From Chitinophagaceae bacterium (lineage in GTDB: Bacteria > Bacteroidota > Bacteroidia > Chitinophagales > Chitinophagaceae): a stretch of 64,000 nt of DNA. A model generated the notes under the pieces. The model had not been told where the DNA came from and ran no database searches. It worked only from the letters and a program-made list of their open reading frames with translations. Within the stretch, counting starts at the first letter, position 1. The number at the start of each line of letters is the position of its first letter. The translations under genes and the position numbers were made by a program. Shown piece by piece: positions 52,855 to 61,953 of this stretch. The stretch lies in assembly GCA_016720565.1 (NCBI GenBank), contig JADKKJ010000012.1, positions 1 through 64,000 of the forward strand, written 5' to 3'.

Positions 52855-55695
52855 TCACCTGCTTATCATCACAAATCCCCCCCAATATAAAGGCTCCTTA
52901 TATTTCAGCATCAGCTGCTGCTGGGCAAGCCTGAAAGCCTGTTGCCGGTCTTTTGTCTTTACCCAGTTATTATAAAACAGGTTCATCAGCAATTGGGTCG
53001 CGGCATCATCCACTTTCCACAAACTCATAATTATAGCGTCGGCTCCTGCCGCCATAAAAGCTCTTTGCAAACCATATACCCCTTCTCCTGCTTTTACTTC
53101 CCCCAGGCCGGTTTCACAGGCGCTTAATACCACGAGGTCTGTGCCCCTCAGGTCAAGGTTCATAGCCTCGTATGAGGTAAGTATGCCGTTATTACTGCTA
53201 TCCAGCGCCGCTGATGAGCGGTCCTTTTCAGAAGCTCCTGCCAGCATAAGGCCCGATCTTAGCAACACATTTTCTTTTGCATAATCTGCCAGTACGCCAA
53301 TGGGCCAGGCCGGTTTTGAAACATCTTTCAGGAAATATCCGTGTGTGGCTATATGAAGAATAGAAATTGCATGGGTAGATTTCAGGTTATGTTCACTTGC
53401 CTCTTTCTGAATATACTCCGACACCTCAAAGCCAGCGCCTTTTAATAATTTTTGTATGGCATCTACTTCAACTCTTGTGCCGGGGAGTTGGGAAATGTTT
53501 CCGGCTCCATAATCCGGGTATCCAAAAAGCAGGGCCTTTTTACTGTAGGACTCTTTTTTATCCAGGTCCAGCAGGTCGGCCGGGTTGCCTAACAATACGA
53601 TCTCCGAGCTATTCAATAAATAATCAGCCCCCGACTTCTTAAAAGTATATGGATTCAATTGCGTGTATACACCATCTGCCGAAAAATAAATTTTCTTCTT
53701 TGGGCCCAATTCTTTTGCAATGGGTGCCCAGTAATAATCATAAGATTTTTCATCCATTACCCGGTTCTTCATCGATAACCGGTACTGACGGGCATATTTA
53801 TTCTCCAGATCATATCCATTTTTTAGCAGGACCAGTTGAGCAGAATGGCCGGGAGCAATGATCAACGCTGCATAATAACAGGAATCAGAAAATGTCTGGT
53901 CCCATCCACGAAGCCTTATCATTTCCACCAGGGCCTCTCCTTCTTTTAATTTTAAAAGCAGGTCATCAATGGTTTTCCGGGTGGAAAAAACAATTCCGGA
54001 AAATGCAGTAGATCTTTCCGATAACGACCGCTCCATATTATTGGTAACGGCCTGTAAAGAATCCAGGCTGATGCCCTGTTCTCTCAGGTCCTCCCTGGAA
54101 TAACCATAGAGCACTGTTAACTGTTCCTTATTATCCAGCCAGGCTGCATAATCATTGATCAGCGATTCATTGCCGCTTTCCAGTATGGCCCGACTTAATT
54201 TCCGGGAAGAATTTAGCAGCAGCCCTTTTGTTGCGATCCGATAGTCCATGATCCTGGACAACCCATCCGGGTCTGTTGCGGCATTTTCCAGCGCGAAATG
54301 ATAATATCTTTCAAAACGGGGCGAAAGAAGATCCCAGTATTTTGTTTTTTCTGCCTCACTCATGGGAGGAAAATATTTTTCGATGAACTCGAGGCTGCGT
54401 GCCATTACGCGTTCATAATATTCTTTTGCCTCGGCCTTCTTTCCCTGTTTCCAGTAAAGAATGGCAAGATCTTCTTCCGATTGTGCAAATAATGGATGTA
54501 ATTCTCCCAAGGCATCTCTTCGAATGGAAAAGGCTTTTTCCAAAAGCGGGCTGGCTTCTTCCAGCCTGTTGCTGAATCGGAAAAAATTACCCAGGTCGCT
54601 GATCACTCTTGCATAGGCCGGACTATTTTCTCCCAATGATTTTTTATAGATCTCGGCGGATGCCTTCAGTTGAGCCTCAACCTTATCTTGTTTCTTCATC
54701 AGCATATAAAGTACGGCCCGGTTATTCAGCAGGTTAGCCTCCTCGGAACTGCCTTTGTTTATTTTTTTTTCCAGTGCAGCATAGATCAATTCCGCATCGG
54801 CAAAATTTCCCATTAACTGGTGAAGAAGGGCCAGGTTGGAATATATACGCTGATGCAATCTTGGTGCCGGCTTTTCCAATTGATCCAATACCGATAATGC
54901 TTCTTTCAATGACCGGAGTCCCTCGTCAAATCTTCCCATGCTTTGATAAAGAATGGCGCGATTATTCAATACAGTTATGTAAGAAAGGGCAGCTCCTTCA
55001 TGGTTCTTCTGCAAAATGGAAATACAATCAGCGATCTCTTTTTCCGCTTCATTGTATTGGCCCAGGCTATAATGAAGCACGGCGAGGTTATTAAGAGAGG
55101 CAGCAACGGCCTGGTGGTTCTCTCCCAGTTTTTCTATTCGCAGGCTGAGGGCTTTCTCCGAATAAATAGTTGCCAGTGAGAACCTGCCCATGGAAGTATA
55201 AAGCAATCCCCGGGTAGCTATTGTCTTCAGGTAACCCATATCAGCGCTTAGCCCTGCCCTTTCAAAATAATCCATGGCATTTTCCAGACGGTTCTCGGCA
55301 TAAACATATTTGCCGGCAGCATAAGCCGACTGGCCAAACTGCAGATTCAGTCGGGCATTATCTTCATCCGAAAGGTCTTTTTCTCTGTAAAGGGAGCGGG
55401 CCGCACGGGCCATGCGCAGGAATTTAGCACTGAATTCATTCTGAGATTTACCGGCCAGTAAGCCCGCGTTATCACTTAAAAGTATGGCATAATCAACCTC
55501 GGAAGAATCATAGGAAGCTGACATTTCATTGAGCTGGTCAGATACCTTTTCACGGGCCTTTTGCCGGGCTTCATATTTGGTATCATCAATTTCTGTCTTC
55601 GCTTTGCCTACTGCCTTGTTCCTGATCTTATTCAGGATCTGGGAAGAACTTTGAGTACTGATCAATAAAAGGAGGAAGAAGGCAGGTAAACGCAT
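52855..55695 (-). CDS. Exported TPR-CHAT protease-like protein
   Basis: From the ATG at 55695 (946 residues) the protein has a signal peptide (ending SSSQ). A long TPR array from about 100 to 440 follows, with units such as YNEAEKEIADCISILQKN and EEASPLLEKAFSIRRDALGE. A helical linker leads to a C-terminal CHAT domain. Its catalytic pair is visible: His about 785 in HIATHGYF and Cys about 860 in LSACETGLGE, followed by GLQRAFMAAGADAIIMSLWK. CHAT proteins are caspase-like cysteine proteases, often in complex with TPR partners; here both are in one chain. Its substrate is unknown. An in-frame ATG at 55710 is an alternative start. Confidence 0.92.
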   Translation of the reverse strand: MRLPAFFLLLLISTQSSSQILNKIRNKAVGKAKTEIDDTKYEARQKAREKVSDQLNEMSASYDSSEVDYAILLSDNAGLLAGKSQNEFSAKFLRMARAARSLYREKDLSDEDNARLNLQFGQSAYAAGKYVYAENRLENAMDYFERAGLSADMGYLKTIATRGLLYTSMGRFSLATIYSEKALSLRIEKLGENHQAVAASLNNLAVLHYSLGQYNEAEKEIADCISILQKNHEGAALSYITVLNNRAILYQSMGRFDEGLRSLKEALSVLDQLEKPAPRLHQRIYSNLALLHQLMGNFADAELIYAALEKKINKGSSEEANLLNNRAVLYMLMKKQDKVEAQLKASAEIYKKSLGENSPAYARVISDLGNFFRFSNRLEEASPLLEKAFSIRRDALGELHPLFAQSEEDLAILYWKQGKKAEAKEYYERVMARSLEFIEKYFPPMSEAEKTKYWDLLSPRFERYYHFALENAATDPDGLSRIMDYRIATKGLLLNSSRKLSRAILESGNESLINDYAAWLDNKEQLTVLYGYSREDLREQGISLDSLQAVTNNMERSLSERSTAFSGIVFSTRKTIDDLLLKLKEGEALVEMIRLRGWDQTFSDSCYYAALIIAPGHSAQLVLLKNGYDLENKYARQYRLSMKNRVMDEKSYDYYWAPIAKELGPKKKIYFSADGVYTQLNPYTFKKSGADYLLNSSEIVLLGNPADLLDLDKKESYSKKALLFGYPDYGAGNISQLPGTRVEVDAIQKLLKGAGFEVSEYIQKEASEHNLKSTHAISILHIATHGYFLKDVSKPAWPIGVLADYAKENVLLRSGLMLAGASEKDRSSAALDSSNNGILTSYEAMNLDLRGTDLVVLSACETGLGEVKAGEGVYGLQRAFMAAGADAIIMSLWKVDDAATQLLMNLFYNNWVKTKDRQQAFRLAQQQLMLKYKEPLYWGGFVMISR

Positions 55696-55766
55696 CCCTA
55701 AATTTAACAATAAATCCTCTTTACCTTATCAACCTATCAACCGATCAACTTATCAACCTTTATCCT

Positions 55767-56870
55767 CTAATTACATCCAAATATCTCACAAAGCTTTGCC
55801 TTCAGGTCAGGTCCGCGTAAATTCTTTCCAATGATCTTTCCTTGTGGATCCACGAGTAAATTCTGGGGAATAGAAGAGATATGATACAGCTTAGCCACTG
55901 CATTGTTCCAGAACTGCAGGTCACTGATATGCGTCCAGGTCAGTCCGTCATGATGGATCGCTTCCAACCATTTATCTTTTTGACCAGGACGATCTAATGA
56001 AACACCCAGTACGGTGAAATTCTTATTCTGGAACTGGTTAAAATTCTCCACCACATTTGGATTTTCATTGCGGCAGGGCCCGCACCAGGAAGCCCAGAAA
56101 TCTACCAGCACATATTTTCCCCTGAAAGATGAAAGCGAGACCAGGTTACCAGAGGTATCAGCCTGAGTAAAATCCATTGCAACCGATCCTATGGCCCCAA
56201 TTTTTTTCTCAGCAATGGTGGCCAGGATGCCAGCCCCCCCTTTGGAATTCCGGATCTTCTCTGCCAGTCCGTTGAAACGATTTTCCAGCAAACTAACATC
56301 ATCATTGAACTGAAGGGATATCGTAAGCACGAAAGGCGCTACATAAGAAGCGCTATGCTCCCGGAAATATTTATCAAAAGCGGTCTGTATGGTTTGATGC
56401 AGGGCTGTATAGGAACTCATCAGTTTATCCTTATCCGGTCCGGGAGCCGTGTTATTGATGGTGGCAACAATGGAAGATATCTGCTGGTAAAGCGGAATAA
56501 AAGTGGTCGTGAAATCAGTAAAGTCTTTATGAGAAGGAGAACCCTCAACCTTATACTGCTGGTCATCTTTTTTTCCTTTAACAGTAATATTGGTATTCTC
56601 CACAAAGAGTTCGATGGCCTTCTCCACACCATCTATCATGATATAACAAAGCTCGGGTTCATCGAGTTTCCCGGTTAACAGGAATTTCCCTTTCTGCAAT
56701 TTTCCACTGGCCAATTCTTTAGAAGTAGAATTCTGGATCATGGTCAGCTTCAGGCCATCAGGATATCCATCCAGCTTGCCTTCAATACGAAATCCTTTTG
56801 TTCCCACCGCAGGTGGTTGAGCTACCAGGGTAAAAGGGAATAAGATCAACAGGAACAATAAATTTTTCAT
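55767..56870 (-). CDS. Exported thioredoxin-family protein with N-terminal DUF4369 domain (TlpA-like)
   Basis: Starting at 56870 gives 367 residues with a signal peptide (MKNLLFLLILFPFTLVAQ). An earlier in-frame ATG at 57014 would read through trpA coding sequence. The N-terminal DUF4369-type beta domain (FRIEGKLDGYPDGLKLTMIQ) is followed by a helical linker and a C-terminal thioredoxin fold with the redox motif WASWCGPCRNENP and a cis-Pro in SSIPQNLLVD. It is a periplasmic thiol oxidoreductase of the ResA/TlpA type. It lies 58 nt after trpA on the same strand and could receive read-through from the trp operon. Confidence 0.92.
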   Translation of the reverse strand: MKNLLFLLILFPFTLVAQPPAVGTKGFRIEGKLDGYPDGLKLTMIQNSTSKELASGKLQKGKFLLTGKLDEPELCYIMIDGVEKAIELFVENTNITVKGKKDDQQYKVEGSPSHKDFTDFTTTFIPLYQQISSIVATINNTAPGPDKDKLMSSYTALHQTIQTAFDKYFREHSASYVAPFVLTISLQFNDDVSLLENRFNGLAEKIRNSKGGAGILATIAEKKIGAIGSVAMDFTQADTSGNLVSLSSFRGKYVLVDFWASWCGPCRNENPNVVENFNQFQNKNFTVLGVSLDRPGQKDKWLEAIHHDGLTWTHISDLQFWNNAVAKLYHISSIPQNLLVDPQGKIIGKNLRGPDLKAKLCEIFGCN

Positions 56871-56928
56871 GGTCACGATTTGATAATATACAAATGTAAA
56901 TAAAGGATCACTTACTCCGAAACAGGAG

Positions 56929-57699
56929 CTATTGCAGGATAGACGAAACAAAGGCTTTTGTGGCGGCTTTAACATCTTTTCCGGCTGATAAAGCCTTAAT
57001 AAATGCCGAACCAATTATTCCGCCATTGGTTTTAGCCGTTGCTTTTTGAAAACCCGCCTTATCACTGATCCCAAAACCCACCAGGACCGGGTTCTTCAGC
57101 GAGAGTGATAAAAGGCGGTCAATATAGGCATCAAAACCGCTATATACGGCCGAACTTCCGGTGATGCTGGAAGAAGACACGGCATATAAAAAGCCGGAAC
57201 TCAGGGCATCCAGTTTCATGACCCTTTCATTGGAGGTTTCCGGTGAGACCAGGAAGATCATATCCAGACCATATTTTTTTATGACCGGTGCGTAAATGGT
57301 TTCAAATTCATGAGCAGGCAGATCCGGCAGGATCAATCCATCCACACCTGATGCAGCCGCCTTTGCGCAGAACGGTTCAAACCCATACTGTAAAACCGGG
57401 TTCATATAACCCATAAGGATCACCGGGATCGATATTGCTTTCCGCATGTTGGTGATCTGTAAAAATAAATTATCGAGATCCATACCATTGGCCAGGGCCA
57501 CCTGGCTGCTTTGCTGGATCACAGGTCCGTCTGCCAGCGGATCGCTATATGGCATACCCAGCTCAATAATATCGGCCCCTCCTGACTGCAGTGCTTCCAT
57601 AATAGGCATCACCGTATTCAGCTCCGGAAAACCTGCGGTAAAATAGATGTTCAGTATGCCTTTGTTCTTTTTGAGGAACAATTTTTCAAGTCGGCTCAT
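56929..57699 (-). CDS. trpA: Tryptophan synthase alpha subunit
   Basis: The 256-residue protein carries the catalytic Glu 46 and Asp 57 in ELGMPYSDPLADGP, plus the phosphate-binding GFGISDKAGF and GGIIGSAFI loops. It cleaves indole-3-glycerol phosphate to indole, which passes to TrpB. It is the last gene of the trp operon, 8 nt after trpB. Confidence 0.97.
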   Translation of the reverse strand: MSRLEKLFLKKNKGILNIYFTAGFPELNTVMPIMEALQSGGADIIELGMPYSDPLADGPVIQQSSQVALANGMDLDNLFLQITNMRKAISIPVILMGYMNPVLQYGFEPFCAKAAASGVDGLILPDLPAHEFETIYAPVIKKYGLDMIFLVSPETSNERVMKLDALSSGFLYAVSSSSITGSSAVYSGFDAYIDRLLSLSLKNPVLVGFGISDKAGFQKATAKTNGGIIGSAFIKALSAGKDVKAATKAFVSSILQ

Positions 57700-57707
57700 T
57701 TGAAAAT

Positions 57708-58907
57708 TTAAAGGTGCTCCATATAAGTATTCATATCCTTATCTCCCCGGCCACTTAGGCAGATCACCAGGGTCCGGTCTTCTTCATCCAATACTTTTTT
57801 CTCTCTTAATGTGGAAAGAACAGCAATGGCATGTGCCGTTTCAAGGGCAGGAATGATCCCTTCTGTTCTTGATAGTTCCAGTGCACCAGCCAGTGATTCT
57901 TCATCCGTAGCACTTAAAAAAATACCGCGTGCCGTTTCAAACAAATGCGCATGCAGGGGGCCAATACCGGGGTAATCCAATCCGGCTGAAATACTATGGG
58001 GCTCCACGATCTGCCCATCCCTGGTTTGCATCAGCAGGCTTTTAGAACCATGAAGAATACCTACCGTACCTAATTGCGTCGTTGCTGCGCTTGACCCGGA
58101 ATTAACACCAAGGCCAGCTGCTTCCACGGCGATCAGCTTCACATTTTTTTCATCCAGGAAATGATAAAAAGCACCTGCAGCATTGGATCCGCCACCTACA
58201 CAGGCTATCACTGCATCGGGCAATTCCTTCCCGGTCTTTTCCTTAAGCTGAACCCTGATCTCTGCGCTGATCACACTTTGAAACCGGGCCACCATATCCG
58301 GATAAGGATGCGGGCCAACCACACTTCCTATGATATAATGGGTATCTACCGGATCATTGATCCATTCACGGATCGCTTCATTGGTAGCATCTTTTAAAGT
58401 ACGGCTTCCACTGGTAACCGGAACTACCTTCGCCCCCAGCATTTTCATCCTGGCCACATTAGGGGCCTGCCGCTGAATATCCTTTTCTCCCATAAAAACA
58501 ACACATTCCATTCCCTTCAGGGCGCAAACCGTTGCGGTGGCCACACCATGCTGTCCTGCGCCTGTTTCTGCAATGATCCTTTTCTTTCCCAAACGAATGG
58601 CCAGCAGGATCTGCCCAATGGTATTGTTGATCTTGTGCGCACCGGTATGGCAGAGGTCTTCTCTTTTTAAATAAATATCCCATCCATAACGCTCGCTTAA
58701 ACGCTTTGCGAAATAAAGCGGTGTTGGCCTTCCAACATAGTCTTTTAATAATAGCTGAAACTCCTGCTGGAATTCGGGCTCATGCATGATATCCAGGTAA
58801 CGGGTTCTTAGTTCCTCCACATTACGGTGAAGCATTTCCGGAATATAAGCTCCTCCAAAAGACCCATAATACCCATTCTCATCGGGCTCACTAAAACGCT
58901 TCGTCAT
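57708..58907 (-). CDS. trpB: Tryptophan synthase beta subunit
   Basis: The 399-residue protein has the PLP lysine, Lys 92, in HTGAHKINN, and the phosphate loop GGGSNAAG. The start YYGSFGGAYIPEML is typical of the TrpB1 class that pairs with TrpA. It joins indole and serine to tryptophan. It begins 4 nt after trpF. Confidence 0.97.
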   Translation of the reverse strand: MTKRFSEPDENGYYGSFGGAYIPEMLHRNVEELRTRYLDIMHEPEFQQEFQLLLKDYVGRPTPLYFAKRLSERYGWDIYLKREDLCHTGAHKINNTIGQILLAIRLGKKRIIAETGAGQHGVATATVCALKGMECVVFMGEKDIQRQAPNVARMKMLGAKVVPVTSGSRTLKDATNEAIREWINDPVDTHYIIGSVVGPHPYPDMVARFQSVISAEIRVQLKEKTGKELPDAVIACVGGGSNAAGAFYHFLDEKNVKLIAVEAAGLGVNSGSSAATTQLGTVGILHGSKSLLMQTRDGQIVEPHSISAGLDYPGIGPLHAHLFETARGIFLSATDEESLAGALELSRTEGIIPALETAHAIAVLSTLREKKVLDEEDRTLVICLSGRGDKDMNTYMEHL

Positions 58908-58911
58908 ATCA

Positions 58912-59538
58912 TTATTTTAATGCCTGCCTGAATTGCAGGACCAGTTTCATATCCTTCACTCCGGGGGTTAATTCAAAACGACTATTGATATCCACTCCAA
59001 AAAGATCAGGATGTTTGAATGCTTTTACACGGGCCGCATCTTCCACGCTGATGCCACCGCTCAGGAAGAAGGGCTTTTCTATTTTGGCTTTTGACAGGAG
59101 GCTCCAGTCAAATTGCTGGCCTGTGCCACCAATACTTTCTTTTAATCCACCCGTATCGAATAAATAATAATCGCAGACCGCATCGTAAGGGGCCACCAGT
59201 TTATCTACATCCACTCCTTCTGTAATGCGGAAAGCTTTGATCACTTCCACTTCAGAACTGATATCCTCGCACATTTCCGGCGTTTCATCTCCATGCAGCT
59301 GAACCGCATCCAGTCCATATTCATCAATGGCGTCCAGTACCTCGATCATTTCAGGGTTCACAAAAACACCCACTTTACGAAGGTCAAGATCCGCTCTTTT
59401 CAACGCGGCCTTATCAATTTTATCACCAATATACCTGGGCGACTCTTTATAAAAGATCAACCCGGCAAAATCAATATCCAGCCCATCGAGCTGCTGTAAT
59501 TGTTTCATTTCAGTGATACCACAAACTTTAATATTCAT
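58912..59538 (-). CDS. trpF: Phosphoribosylanthranilate isomerase
   Basis: The 208-residue TIM-barrel protein has the general base Cys in KVCGIT near its start, a catalytic Asp in YLFDTGG, and phosphate-binding LSGGIS and GVDINSRFE. The length is normal. It is not fused to trpC. Gaps to the neighbours are 4 and 6 nt. Confidence 0.96.
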   Translation of the reverse strand: MNIKVCGITEMKQLQQLDGLDIDFAGLIFYKESPRYIGDKIDKAALKRADLDLRKVGVFVNPEMIEVLDAIDEYGLDAVQLHGDETPEMCEDISSEVEVIKAFRITEGVDVDKLVAPYDAVCDYYLFDTGGLKESIGGTGQQFDWSLLSKAKIEKPFFLSGGISVEDAARVKAFKHPDLFGVDINSRFELTPGVKDMKLVLQFRQALK

Positions 59539-59544
59539 AAACAG

Positions 59545-60345
59545 TTATTTGGTAGCTAAATTAGACATGAATTCTTCAAATGAGGCGCCCGGATCGTTTT
59601 CTGCCATAAATCTTTCTCCGATCAGGAAACCACGATAACCCGCGCCCCTTAACGACTGTATCAGTTTAACATCGGTAATACCGCTTTCCGCAATAGCTGG
59701 TTTTTCCGCCGGTAGTTTAGAAATAAGATCCAGCGAAACCTGCACATCGACTTTAAAACTATCCAGGTCGCGGTTATTCACCCCTACCATATCCACCTCC
59801 TCGCAATAATGGTCCAGTTCCTTCTCATGATGTACCTCCAGAATGGTTTCCAGTCCGAGTTCACGTGCATAAACAGCAAATTCCTTTACCTGGGCCGGCG
59901 TCAGGCAGGCAGCGATCAGCAGTATCACATCCGCGCCAAATGCTTTGGATTCGGCGATCTGCCAGCGATCTACAATAAAATCTTTTCGCAACACCGGCAC
60001 ATCTGAAACAATTTTAGCCTGTATCAGGTCATCCAGATCGCCCCCAAAGAATTCCTCATTGGTAAGTACAGATATTCCCGCGGCCGATTTATTGTATTTC
60101 ACGATCACAGGTTCTACTTCCAATTCCTTTGTTTTGAACCAGCCTTTACTGGGGCTCTTACGCTTGAACTCAGCGATCACGCCTGTACTGCCTGGTAATA
60201 AAAGTGATTGTACCAGCGAGCGGGTCCTGATCTGCCAGAAAAAACCCTGTTTCTCAAAACGCTCAACCGGGCTAAGCGGTTTGAATTTCTCTATCTCTTT
60301 TTTCTTGGCGGCTACGATGTCCTCGAGTATAGTGGGCATGCTCAT
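59545..60345 (-). CDS. trpC: Indole-3-glycerol phosphate synthase
   Basis: The 266-residue TIM-barrel protein shows FKRKSPSKGW (substrate Lys and Ser), LRKDFIVD with the catalytic Lys, GVNNRDL, and AESGI. The start overlaps the trpD stop by 4 nt (ATGA), which argues for translational coupling; a second in-frame ATG lies two codons later. Confidence 0.97.
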   Translation of the reverse strand: MSMPTILEDIVAAKKKEIEKFKPLSPVERFEKQGFFWQIRTRSLVQSLLLPGSTGVIAEFKRKSPSKGWFKTKELEVEPVIVKYNKSAAGISVLTNEEFFGGDLDDLIQAKIVSDVPVLRKDFIVDRWQIAESKAFGADVILLIAACLTPAQVKEFAVYARELGLETILEVHHEKELDHYCEEVDMVGVNNRDLDSFKVDVQVSLDLISKLPAEKPAIAESGITDVKLIQSLRGAGYRGFLIGERFMAENDPGASFEEFMSNLATK

Positions 60346-61337
60346 TTTTGCAGAGATAATAATTTATTTAAAACAGCCAGGGCTTTTCCATTCTCAAGAC
60401 TATCCACAGCTGCCAGGTATGCCTGTTCATGATCGGAATATTTTCCTGTTCCATACAGAGCCATGGCCGCATTGGCCAGCACTACGGCATTTTGCGACCA
60501 GCTGCCTTCTCCTTTTAATATGCGAAGGAAAATAGCGGCTGCTTCTTCTATGGTATCGCCTCCATAAATATCAGCGGGAAGCACCATTCTCTTTCCTAAT
60601 TCTTCTGCAGAATAGATTCGCTCGCCTTTTTCGGTGATCACCTTAGTATCACTGGTTAGTGATATCTCGTCATAACCATCCAGGCTATGGATAATGGTGA
60701 ATGGTTTATTTTCCAGCTGAAGAAGGTAGGTATAGATCCTTGCCATCTCGAGGCTATAAACACCTACCAGTTGATATGCAGGCAAAGCAGGATTGGCCAT
60801 GGGTCCCAGCATATTGAAAAATGTTCGCATGGCCAGGTTCTTCCTTATAGGCCCAACAGATCTCAATGCAGGATGAAAAACAGGCGCATGAAGAAAACAG
60901 ATATTTGTTTCTTCGAGTTCATTTTTCAGCGCAGCAATATCATGCTTGAAATGATAGCCCAGTTGCTCCATTACATTGGAAGAACCACTGATGGAAGAAG
61001 CGCCATAGTTTCCATGTTTGGCCACTTTTTGTCCGGCACCTGCCGCAATAAAACAAGCCAGGGTGGAAATATTAAAAGTATTCTTTCCATCTCCTCCTGT
61101 ACCTACAATATCCAATGTATCATGATCGCCAAGGTCTGCCGGAAGGGCCATTCCTAATAAGGCATCCCTGAATCCCTGTAATTCCGCAATGGTGATGCTG
61201 CGCATCAGGAATACCGTCATGAATGCGGTTACCTCATGCTCATTATATTTCCCTTCACCAATCGCGGTAAGTACTTCTTTGGCCTCCTCCCTTGAAAGGG
61301 TCTTGTGTTCAAATAAATATTGAAGTATTTTCTTCAT
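60342..61337 (-). CDS. trpD: Anthranilate phosphoribosyltransferase
   Basis: The 331-residue protein contains the PRPP motif GTGGDGKNTFNIST, the KHGNYGASS anthranilate-binding loop and a further R-N-L-x-x-R-T-F-F-N-M-L-G-P segment. It adds ribose 5-phosphate to anthranilate. It is not fused to trpG, and lies 6 nt after it. Confidence 0.97.
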   Translation of the reverse strand: MKKILQYLFEHKTLSREEAKEVLTAIGEGKYNEHEVTAFMTVFLMRSITIAELQGFRDALLGMALPADLGDHDTLDIVGTGGDGKNTFNISTLACFIAAGAGQKVAKHGNYGASSISGSSNVMEQLGYHFKHDIAALKNELEETNICFLHAPVFHPALRSVGPIRKNLAMRTFFNMLGPMANPALPAYQLVGVYSLEMARIYTYLLQLENKPFTIIHSLDGYDEISLTSDTKVITEKGERIYSAEELGKRMVLPADIYGGDTIEEAAAIFLRILKGEGSWSQNAVVLANAAMALYGTGKYSDHEQAYLAAVDSLENGKALAVLNKLLSLQK

Positions 61338-61343
61338 CTTGAT

Positions 61344-61949
61344 TTATGCCTTAAGCCAGTTTTCAATGATCGTTCTTCCGTCAGGAGTAAGTACACTTTC
61401 CGGATGAAACTGCACTCCCTGCACATCATATTGTTTATGCCGCAGCGCCATAACATATCCATTCTCATCTTTGGCTGTGATCTCCAGCTCTTCCGGAAAA
61501 CCTTCTTCGCTTATTATCCATGAATGATACCTCCCCACCATAATTTTTTCCGGCAAACCATTAAACAGGTTTTGACTCCCAACCTGCCTGTCCGGCAGGC
61601 AGGCTCCTAACTCGAAACTCCTAACTTGTATTTCAGTGGCGACTCCATGATACACCTTATCCAGATTCACCAGCTTTCCCCCAAATGCCTCTCCGATGGC
61701 CTGATGTCCTAGGCAAACACCCAATATGGATTTACTGGCAGCATATTCGTTTATCAATGGCAATAACTCACCAGCTTCCGAAGGAATACCCGGCCCGGGA
61801 GAAAGAATGATCTTATCATAGTCCTTTACTTTTTCCAGCGGGATCTGGTCATTTCGGTACACCTCCACTTTTTCGTGGGTGATCTGCTGCACCAGGTGAA
61901 CAAGGTTGTACGTGAAAGAATCATAATTATCAAATACCAGTACTCTCAT
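61344..61949 (-). CDS. trpG: Anthranilate synthase glutamine amidotransferase subunit
   Basis: The 201-residue class I amidotransferase has the triad Cys 79 (GVCLGHQ), His 182 and Glu 184 (FHPESVLT). It supplies ammonia to TrpE. Residues about 110-127, between the normal HGVATEIQV and LFNGLPEKIMVGRYHSW segments, are an insertion that includes ACLPDRQVG. It is encoded by a palindromic repeat at 61583-61603 flanked by GTTAGGAG-like units. It lies on a surface loop away from the triad in the known fold, so activity is probably kept. It begins 4 nt after trpE. Confidence 0.95.
   Translation of the reverse strand: MRVLVFDNYDSFTYNLVHLVQQITHEKVEVYRNDQIPLEKVKDYDKIILSPGPGIPSEAGELLPLINEYAASKSILGVCLGHQAIGEAFGGKLVNLDKVYHGVATEIQVRSFELGACLPDRQVGSQNLFNGLPEKIMVGRYHSWIISEEGFPEELEITAKDENGYVMALRHKQYDVQGVQFHPESVLTPDGRTIIENWLKA
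61583..61603 (-). repeat. Palindromic repeat inserted in trpG
   Basis: CCTGCCTG and CAGGCAGG form a perfect 8-bp inverted repeat around TCCGG. The same palindrome type occurs between genes at 16921 and 52808. Flanking GAGTTAGGAG units resemble the insertion in valS. Confidence 0.85.
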
Positions 61950-61953
61950 ATTG

